From Psychrosphaera sp. (GTDB taxonomy: Bacteria; Pseudomonadota; Gammaproteobacteria; Enterobacterales; Alteromonadaceae): 13,651 bases of DNA. The stretch is taken from assembly GCA_028098005.1 (NCBI GenBank), contig JAOHFM010000043.1:1-13651 (forward strand), read 5' to 3'. Both the position numbers and the translations under genes were made by a program. Under the pieces are notes generated by a model. The model had not been told where the DNA came from, did not search any database, and saw only the letters and a program-made list of their open reading frames with translations. Within the stretch, counting starts at the first letter, position 1. Every line of letters starts with the position of its first letter. Below, one piece after another: positions 7,903 to 13,651 of this stretch.

Positions 7903-7915
7903 GTACCTTTGGTAC
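7903..7915. repeat. Short inverted repeat between rlpA and dacA
   Basis: GTACC, a TTT loop and GGTAC form a perfect five-base-pair hairpin ten bases after the rlpA stop. After one mismatch, two more pairs are possible on each side. No T-tract follows, so it is unlikely to terminate transcription. It might affect mRNA processing or be chance. Confidence 0.35.
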
Positions 7916-7972
7916 ATGGATAATACGGCTCTCAATTTTCTTTCTTTTAGCAAAAAACATGAATGGAACACA

Positions 7973-9127
7973 ATGAATAAATTTATACTTTCTCTGGTTA
8001 GCCTTTCGTCCCTAGCTTTTTCATATTTTGCAGAGGCAAAAGTACTAGTACCAAACCCACCTTCGGTAAATGCAAAAGCCTATATTTTAATGGATTTTGA
8101 TACTGGAAAAGTGTTAGCCGAAAAGAACGCAGATGAATTGCTAAACCCAGCAAGCTTAACAAAAATGATGACAAGCTATGTCATTGGTAAAGAAGTACAA
8201 AAAGGTAACATTGCACTTACAGACATGGTGACAGTGAGCCGCAATGCTTGGGCAAAAAACTTTCCTGAATCTTCAAAAATGTTTATTGAAGTGGGTAAAG
8301 AAGTTTCTGTTGCAGACTTAAACCGAGGCATAATCATTCAGTCAGGTAATGATGCCTGTGTTGCTATGGCTGAGCATATTGCAGGTAGCGAAGAACAGTT
8401 TGCACAGCTTATGAATTTGTATGGCGCAGATATTGGTCTATCTAATTCAAACTTTGTAAATAGCCATGGATTGACAGCTGAAGGTCACTTGTCAACCGCT
8501 CGCGATATGGCAAAAATTGGCATCGCATTAATTAGAGACGTTCCTGAAGAATATGCGATTTACAAAGAAAAAGACTTCACTTATAACAATATCTCTCAAA
8601 TTAACCGTAACAGCTTGTTATGGGACAAAAGCCTAAATGTAGACGGCATTAAAACCGGTCATACAGACGCTGCAGGTTATTCTTTAGTTGCTTCTGCAAT
8701 GGAAGGTGAGATGCGTTTAATTTCGGTTGTAATGGGCGCAGATAGCCAGCGTGGCCGAAAAGTAGAGAGTAAAAAGCTACTAAATTACGGTTTCCGCTTT
8801 TTTGAAACACTGACGGCTTATGAAGCAGGGACAGAGTTTGCTAAGCAGCGTATTTATATGGGCGACAAAGACCAAGTTCGTTTAGGGATAAACCAAAGTA
8901 CGCCACTGACCATCCCTCGTGGCTATCGTGAAAAACTAAAAGCGTCTTTCAGCCTTGATAAACCATTAGAAGCCCCTATTAACAAGGGCGAAGTTGTTGG
9001 AACTTTGACAATAAAAATCGAAGACGACGTAGTAACTACTTACCCTCTTGTTGCACTTGATCAGGTTAACGAAGGTGGTTTAGTTAAAAAGGTAACCGAT
9101 TACTTTAAAAAGAAATTTGAACTATAA
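7973..9127 (+). CDS. dacA: D-alanyl-D-alanine carboxypeptidase, PBP5/6 type
   Basis: DacA removes the terminal D-Ala from peptidoglycan pentapeptides in the periplasm and so controls cross-linking. I chose ATG 7973, giving 384 residues, because it starts directly on a Sec signal peptide (MNKF, hydrophobic core, likely cleavage after A22 in AEA|KVL). An in-frame ATG at 7916 would add 19 residues in front of the signal and has no better ribosome binding site. The serine-peptidase S11 motifs are intact: S61-L-T-K64, S124-G-N126 and K227-T-G-H230. The PBP5 C-terminal domain follows, ending in a lysine-rich amphipathic helix (VKKVTDYFKKKFEL) that anchors the protein to the inner membrane. It is 79 bases from rlpA, the largest gap within the operon. 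Confidence 0.96.
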   Translation: MNKFILSLVSLSSLAFSYFAEAKVLVPNPPSVNAKAYILMDFDTGKVLAEKNADELLNPASLTKMMTSYVIGKEVQKGNIALTDMVTVSRNAWAKNFPESSKMFIEVGKEVSVADLNRGIIIQSGNDACVAMAEHIAGSEEQFAQLMNLYGADIGLSNSNFVNSHGLTAEGHLSTARDMAKIGIALIRDVPEEYAIYKEKDFTYNNISQINRNSLLWDKSLNVDGIKTGHTDAAGYSLVASAMEGEMRLISVVMGADSQRGRKVESKKLLNYGFRFFETLTAYEAGTEFAKQRIYMGDKDQVRLGINQSTPLTIPRGYREKLKASFSLDKPLEAPINKGEVVGTLTIKIEDDVVTTYPLVALDQVNEGGLVKKVTDYFKKKFEL

Positions 9128-9177
9128 AGTAAATAATGAGTAATAAGTCTAGGGAAGGCTTTTTTAAGGTATAAAAG

Positions 9178-9450
9178 ATGACAGTTAAAGATACTAAATT
9201 TGATGAATTATTAGACTTCCCTTGCCACCAAACTTTTAAAGTGATGGGTGTGGCGCACGAAGAGCTGACTATTAAAATTGTTGAGGTTTTACAAGAAGTG
9301 GCGCCTGGCGATTTTTCGCCAAAAGAAAAGCCAAGCAGCAAAGGTAAATACAAGTCAGTTTCAATCAGTGTAAAAGTAACAAGTAAAGAACACATGGAAC
9401 TGGTTTATAACCGATTAGGTGCCATCGACCTCGTTCGTGTTGTTCTTTAG
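9178..9450 (+). CDS. ybeD: YbeD/DUF493 family protein
   Basis: This small soluble protein of 90 residues (87 in E. coli) has an ACT-like alpha/beta fold in the family. Conserved points are the opening FDELLDFPCHQTFKVMG, the SPKEKPSSKGKYKSVSISV segment and the ending YNRLGAIDLVRVVL. The biochemical function is unknown. The gene is nearly always found between dacA and lipB in gammaproteobacteria, as here, and a regulatory role in lipoate metabolism has been guessed from that. A ribosome binding site TAAGGT lies about ten bases before the ATG. The gap to dacA is 50 bases with no clear terminator, and lipB follows after 14 bases. Confidence 0.93.
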   Translation: MTVKDTKFDELLDFPCHQTFKVMGVAHEELTIKIVEVLQEVAPGDFSPKEKPSSKGKYKSVSISVKVTSKEHMELVYNRLGAIDLVRVVL

Positions 9451-9464
9451 ATTACGGTTATTGA

Positions 9465-10148
9465 ATGTCAGACTTAAATAATAATATCGTTATCAGGGCC
9501 ATTGATACTGGCGACTACCAAGATATTTGGCAGTCGATGCAGCTATTCACCGATACCCGTGACGATAGCGTTACAGACGAGCTATGGGTTGTAGAGCACA
9601 ACCCAGTGTTTACTCAAGGTCAAGCTGGTAAAGAAGAGCACCTCCTTAATACTGGAGACATTCCCGTTGTCAAAGTAGACAGAGGTGGACAAGTGACTTA
9701 CCACGGCCCAGGTCAGCTGGTAATTTACTTACTTATAAACCTAAGACGAAAGAAAATCGGTGTTCGAGACTTAGTGACATTAATCGAAAATGCGATTGTG
9801 GACATGTTAAAAGGCTTTGATATCAATGCCTATGCTAAAAAAGACGCACCTGGTGTGTATGTAGATGAGAAAAAAGTCGCCTCACTTGGGTTAAGAGTTC
9901 GCAAAGGCTGCAGTTTTCATGGGTTAGCGTTAAACGTTGACATGGATTTAGCACCTTTTTTACGAATTAATCCTTGTGGTTATGCTGGCTTAGAAATGGT
10001 GCAAACCAGCCAAATAAATGGTCCAAAAACTATTCAAGAAGCAGCCAAACCGCTAACCGAATTGTTAGCTTCTGCGCTTGGCGCCTCTAACATTGACTAT
10101 CAGCAAGGGTTACCAAACCTGCCACTGACAGAGAAGAGAGCTGTATGA
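9465..10148 (+). CDS. lipB: Octanoyl-[ACP]:protein N-octanoyltransferase LipB
   Basis: LipB transfers octanoate from acyl carrier protein to the lipoyl domains of 2-oxoacid dehydrogenases and the glycine cleavage H protein, the first step of lipoate synthesis in the cytoplasm. The family signature [12 protein letters not shown] is at residues 73-84. The catalytic dyad is intact: Lys137 in KKVASLG and Cys171 in NPCGYAG, matching Lys135 and Cys169 of E. coli. The 227-residue length is typical. No good ribosome binding site is seen before the ATG, so translation may depend on ybeD upstream. The stop overlaps the lipA start by four bases (ATGA), a classic coupled pair. Confidence 0.96.
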   Translation: MSDLNNNIVIRAIDTGDYQDIWQSMQLFTDTRDDSVTDELWVVEHNPVFTQGQAGKEEHLLNTGDIPVVKVDRGGQVTYHGPGQLVIYLLINLRRKKIGVRDLVTLIENAIVDMLKGFDINAYAKKDAPGVYVDEKKVASLGLRVRKGCSFHGLALNVDMDLAPFLRINPCGYAGLEMVQTSQINGPKTIQEAAKPLTELLASALGASNIDYQQGLPNLPLTEKRAV

Positions 10149-11116
10149 CAACCGTTAAAACTTCTAAATTAGCCGCTGGCGTAAAATTACGTGATGCGGA
10201 AAAAATGGCATTAATTCCCGTTAAAATCATGCCTTCAGAGCGTGATACTATGCTTAGAAAGCCTGATTGGTTAAAGATCCGCCTACCTAAATCAAGTGAA
10301 AAAATAGACAACATCAAAAAAGCGATGCGCAGCCAAGGGTTAAGCTCAGTATGTGAAGAGGCATCGTGCCCTAATCTGCCTGAATGTTTTAATCACGGCA
10401 CGGCGACTTTCATGATTCTAGGCGATATTTGTACACGTCGTTGTCCATTTTGTGACGTAGCCCATGGTCGACCATTGCCTCCAAGTGCTCAAGAACCAGA
10501 AAAGCTAGCACTAACCATTAAGGAAATGGGGTTAACTTACGTAGTGATAACTTCTGTTGACCGTGATGATCTTCGTGATGGTGGCGCTCAGCATTTTGCA
10601 GATTGTGTAAAAGCAATTAGAGCACACAACCCTGGCATTAAAGTAGAAATTTTAGTTCCAGACTTCCGTGGTCGTATGGATAAAGCACTAGAAATTTTAT
10701 CTACCGCGCCGCCAGATGTGTTTAACCACAATTTAGAAACTGCACCGCGCCTTTATCGTTTAGCTCGACCTGGAGCAAACTACAAATGGTCACTAGACTT
10801 ATTAAAACGCTTCAAAGAAATGCACCCTGAAGTGGATACTAAATCAGGTTTAATGGTTGGCTTAGGTGAAACAAACGAAGAAATTGTAGAGGTGCTAAGA
10901 GATCTTCGTGAACATAATGTAGATATGCTAACTATCGGTCAGTACCTTCAGCCGAGCAAACACCATTTGCCAGTTGAACGATATGTACCGCCAGCCGAAT
11001 TTGACATTTTTAAGCAAGAAGCAGATGACTTAGGCTTTAAACATGCCGCATCAGGTCCATTTGTTCGTTCAAGCTATCACGCTGATAAACAAGCCGCTGG
11101 AGAGGAAGTTAAGTAA
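10145..11116 (+). CDS. lipA: Lipoyl synthase LipA (radical SAM)
   Basis: LipA inserts two sulfur atoms into protein-bound octanoyl groups, completing the lipoyl cofactor. At 323 residues it is close to E. coli LipA (321). Both iron-sulfur sites are visible: the auxiliary cluster cysteines C70, C75 and C81 in [13 protein letters not shown], which supply the sulfur, and the radical-SAM CxxxCxxC cysteines C96, C100 and C103 in CTRRCPFCD. The C-terminal RSSYH (308-312) contains the serine that ligates the auxiliary cluster. The ATG overlaps the lipB stop by four bases. Unlike many relatives, the stop is followed after a single base by another gene, an M14 peptidase. Confidence 0.97.
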   Translation: MTTVKTSKLAAGVKLRDAEKMALIPVKIMPSERDTMLRKPDWLKIRLPKSSEKIDNIKKAMRSQGLSSVCEEASCPNLPECFNHGTATFMILGDICTRRCPFCDVAHGRPLPPSAQEPEKLALTIKEMGLTYVVITSVDRDDLRDGGAQHFADCVKAIRAHNPGIKVEILVPDFRGRMDKALEILSTAPPDVFNHNLETAPRLYRLARPGANYKWSLDLLKRFKEMHPEVDTKSGLMVGLGETNEEIVEVLRDLREHNVDMLTIGQYLQPSKHHLPVERYVPPAEFDIFKQEADDLGFKHAASGPFVRSSYHADKQAAGEEVK

Positions 11117-11117
11117 C

Positions 11118-12053
11118 ATGACTGAGCAAAGTTATTCAATTGGCACGCCAGGAAAAAAATGGGCTGATGCAGAAAAGCATCAGTGGTTGGCAAAACAATT
11201 AGTGAAGCGTTCTTACCAAGAACAGGTGGTCGCTAAGCTAGCAAATTTGTCAGCGCAATTTGAAACGCAGGAATACGGTTACTTGAAGTACGCCGACTTA
11301 CCTGTTGTTAAAGATGCGGACAACTACCCATTATTTGTTATCAAAAGTGTAAATTGGAATAATGAGCTTCCAACTGTATTGATTACAGGTGGTGTACATG
11401 GTTATGAAACAAGCGGTGTTCAAGGAGCGTTAAGGTTTGCACTAGAGCATGCAGGTAGTTATGGCAATAAGTTTAACTTTGTTATTGCGCCGTGTGTAAG
11501 CCCTTGGGGTTACGAAACAATTAACCGTTGGAATCCGCTTGCAGTTGATCCAAACCGTAGCTTTTTTGAAGGCTCAAAAGCGCAAGAAGCGACATTGTTA
11601 ATGCAATACTTAAAGCATAATGAAATAAAACCGCTTTGCCATATTGATCTGCATGAAACAACAGACACAGACAATTCAGAGTTTCGCCCTGCGCTTGCTT
11701 CTCGTGATGCAATAGAGCAAAAGAACTGGAATATTCCAGATGGTTTTTACCTTGTTGCTGATTCGCAAAACCCACAAGTAGAATTCCAGTTGGCTATTAT
11801 TGAGTCAGTTAAAAAAGTAACTCATATAGCTCCAGCTGATGAAAGTGATTGCTTAATTGGCGCTCCGCTTCAGCAATTTGGCGTTATTGAATATGACGCT
11901 AGACCTCTGGGGTTATGCATGGGTATGACAGATGCTGAATACAAAACAACAACAGAAGTTTATCCAGACAGTCCACTTGTTGATGATGAAAACTGCATAA
12001 TGGCGCAGGTTGCCGTTATAACGGGCGCATTGAATCACTTATTGTCACGTTAG
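11118..12053 (+). CDS. M14 family zinc carboxypeptidase-like protein
   Basis: This 311-residue protein has no signal peptide, so it is probably cytoplasmic. Zinc-carboxypeptidase features are in order: the HxxE zinc pair His94/Glu97 in GGVHGYE, Asn-Arg in DPNRSF (residues 144-149) that would bind the substrate carboxylate, HIDLHE (175-180) whose second His is the likely third zinc ligand, and Glu280 in TTEVYPDS as the likely general base. This order fits the M14 family, including the AstE/ASPA deacylase-like branch; the substrate cannot be told. The start is ATG 11118, one base after the lipA stop. An in-frame upstream ATG at 11043 would put 25 extra codons inside lipA in another frame and is unlikely. 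The gene ends the operon. Confidence 0.85.
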   Translation: MTEQSYSIGTPGKKWADAEKHQWLAKQLVKRSYQEQVVAKLANLSAQFETQEYGYLKYADLPVVKDADNYPLFVIKSVNWNNELPTVLITGGVHGYETSGVQGALRFALEHAGSYGNKFNFVIAPCVSPWGYETINRWNPLAVDPNRSFFEGSKAQEATLLMQYLKHNEIKPLCHIDLHETTDTDNSEFRPALASRDAIEQKNWNIPDGFYLVADSQNPQVEFQLAIIESVKKVTHIAPADESDCLIGAPLQQFGVIEYDARPLGLCMGMTDAEYKTTTEVYPDSPLVDDENCIMAQVAVITGALNHLLSR

Positions 12054-12122
12054 TAGTTAGCTTTAACGTTGAATTAAAGTGCATGCTTAATATATCCAGC
12101 TTTAATCTGGCGTTGTTGCTAA

Positions 12123-12149
12123 TTTGTTAGCTTTGTTAGCTTTGTTAGC
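12123..12149. repeat. Three perfect tandem copies of a 9-mer (TTTGTTAGC)
   Basis: TTTGTTAGC occurs three times head to tail in the region between the M14 gene and maeA. The same motif in rotated form (GTTAGCTTT) occurs once just after the M14 gene stop, at 12056-12064. A near-repeat pair GCTTGTAACTTG (12148-12159) and GCTTGGTAACTT (12187-12198) follows. The rest of the 214-base gap is AT-rich with no gene visible. The array looks like slipped-strand expansion. Confidence 0.85.
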
Positions 12150-12218
12150 TTGTAACTTGATAATTTATTAGTTTTATTGGTTGTTCGCTTGGTAACTTAA
12201 TCGAGTTAACCGTTAAAC

Positions 12219-12248
12219 AAAAAAGGTCTGCACTGGCAGACCTTTTTT
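12219..12248. terminator. Strong bidirectional intrinsic terminator
   Basis: Six A, a seven-base-pair stem (GGTCTGC / GCAGACC) with an ACTG loop, then six T. Each strand reads as a GC-rich hairpin followed by a T-tract. It lies between the convergent M14 gene and maeA, 165 bases after the first and 19 bases past the maeA stop, so it should end both transcripts. Confidence 0.93.
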
Positions 12249-12267
12249 ATTACCTAAAGCCAATTCT

Positions 12268-13651
12268 TTATGCGCTAACACGCTTATAAGGACGGTACTC
12301 TGGCGTCCAGAAATTCTTTTCAATTCGGTGCTGAATTTCTTCATCTGTAATAGCTAAAGCATGTCCTTGTTCAATCGCCACTTTTGCAACATTGAAGGCT
12401 ATCTCTTTGCTGAGTCGAGGTAAATCAACTAGCTCAGGTAATAATGCGCCCTCGCCTTTATTCACTAGCGGTGAGTTTTGAGCCAATGTTTCACTCGACG
12501 CCATTATCATTTCATCCGAAATAATTTTTTGCACCAACAGCAAGCACACCAAGACCAATCCCTGGGAAGATATAGGCATTGTTACATTGAGCTATTTCAA
12601 AGGATTTGCCATCAAATTCAATCACGTCAAATGGGCTTCCAGTGGCAATAATTGCATTACCTTCGGTCCAACTAATTACATCTTTAGGATGTGCTTCTAT
12701 TTGTTTAATTGGATTACTTAATGGGAAGATAATTGGTTGATTATCATTGCTGTACATGGTTCTAATCGCTTGCTCAGAAAACAGGCCCGGCACCCCAGAT
12801 ACACCTATTAGAATGCCTGGCTTAGCGTTTTCCATTACTTCTACAAGTGATGGATATTGGCCTTCTATTTTCCAATCGTCGTAGTCACGAGATTCTTGTG
12901 CTAATGCCTGTTGGAAATCACGTAAATCATTCATGCCATTGGTTACTAAGCCAAAACGGTCAATCATAAAGACTTTCTTTCGAGCTTCCGCGTCTGTAAG
13001 CCACCATTTGCATAATTACTTGTTCGGCAATACCACAGCCTGCTGAACCCGCACCAACAAAGGTAACATTCTGTTCAGATAGCTTTTTGTCTTTTTTACG
13101 GCAGGCCGCCAGCAAGGTGCCAACAGTTACAGCTGCAGTACCTTGAATGTCATCGTTAAAACAACAAACCTGGTTTCTATAGCGTTTTAATAATGGCATT
13201 GCATTTGGCTGTGCAAAGTCCTCAAATTGAATCATAACACCCGGCCAACGCTTTTGAGCAGCAGTAATAAACTTATCAACAAAGGCATCATACTCATACT
13301 GACTAACTCGCTTATGACGCTCACCCATGTACATAGGGTCGTTGAGCAACTTAGGATTGTTAGTACCTACATCAAGAGTAATTGGCATAGTATACGCTGG
13401 GCTAATACCACCACAGGCGGTATACAAAGAAAGCTTACCAATCGGAATACCCATGCCACCTATACCTTGGTCACCTAAACCTAGTATTCTTTCGCCATCG
13501 GTAACGACAATTACTTTTACTTTTTGCTTAGTGGCATTTCGTAAAATGTCGTCCATTTGGTCGCGTTCTGTGTATGAAATAAACAAGCCGCGGTTACTGC
13601 GATAAATATCAGAAAACTTCTCACAGGCATCACCCACGGTTGGCGTATAAA
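12268..13651 (-). pseudogene. maeA: NAD-dependent malic enzyme with two frameshifts (5' end outside window)
   Basis: Malic enzyme of the MaeA/SfcA type oxidatively decarboxylates malate to pyruvate with NAD. The sequence reads from YTPTVG at the right edge through [30 protein letters not shown], the NAD-binding [17 protein letters not shown] and the ending [10 protein letters not shown]. That covers about the last 460 residues of a roughly 565-residue enzyme; the N-terminal ~100 lie off the edge. Conserved sequence is split over three frames. The first break is near 13000/13001, after QMV, where the product resumes as [11 protein letters not shown]; a ribosome staying in frame stops at TGA 12962-12960. 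The second is in a run of six A (12525-12530) after LAVGA, resuming as KIISDEM; staying in frame leads to TGA 12514-12512. No other stops interrupt it, so decay is recent or the sequence has errors. Confidence 0.85.

Noticed and set aside
9105..9395. A 96-codon minus-strand open frame across ybeD
   Set aside because: It lies antisense over a well-recognised gene, has no family resemblance and no ribosome binding site; it is a shadow of ybeD codon use.
12512..13005. Programmed ribosomal frameshifting in maeA as a new regulatory system
   Set aside because: Both shifts would have to be +1 events, there is no known slippery site or stimulatory stop context at either, and the family is not known to use recoding; decay or sequence error is simpler.
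13227..13605. Two plus-strand open frames opposite maeA
   Set aside because: They are antisense to strongly conserved malic enzyme sequence and have no recognisable protein features.
1..13651. CRISPR array, phage, IS element, tRNA or rRNA
   Set aside because: No spaced direct repeats, transposase or integrase sequence, tRNA-like cloverleaf or rRNA sequence was seen; the only tandem array is the 9-mer without spacers.

Overview
The window looks like chromosomal DNA from an AT-rich marine gammaproteobacterium. The gene set and protein sequences resemble Alteromonadales, perhaps Colwelliaceae or Thalassotalea-like. That placement is inferred from gene order and protein character, not from a search. 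The content is core housekeeping. I see no phage genes, insertion sequences, CRISPR arrays, tRNAs or rRNAs, and I do not see a new defence or biosynthetic system.

Left block (1-2043): the 3' part of proC (proline synthesis) is followed closely by yggT (two-domain inner-membrane protein) and a secreted DUF4426 protein. A GC-rich hairpin at 1744-1759 separates this block from a convergent minus-strand DUF2789 gene.

Middle block (2183-3172): a GNAT acetyltransferase and a small Mpo1-like (DUF962) membrane protein lie on the plus strand. They separate the proC block from the large operon.

Main block (3216-12053): a tightly packed plus-strand run of rsfS, rlmH, mrdA (PBP2), mrdB (RodA), rlpA, dacA, ybeD, lipB, lipA and an M14 zinc carboxypeptidase-like gene. 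Most gaps are only a few bases, and two gene pairs overlap. It combines late ribosome functions (RsfS, RlmH), the elongation machinery for peptidoglycan (PBP2 with RodA), septal and side-wall trimming (RlpA, DacA) and lipoate synthesis (LipB, LipA). This is the usual gammaproteobacterial mrd-lip order, but nadD/holA/lptE are not upstream of rsfS and mltB is not between mrdB and rlpA.

Right end (12054-13651): a 214-base intergenic stretch carries three perfect tandem copies of a 9-mer and a strong bidirectional terminator. After it comes a minus-strand NAD-type malic enzyme gene (maeA/sfcA), cut by the window edge. Its conserved sequence is spread over three reading frames by two frameshifts. 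This is the most unusual thing in the window: either a recently decayed gene or sequencing/assembly error. One of the shifts lies in a run of six A. A similar A-run issue may affect the start of rsfS.
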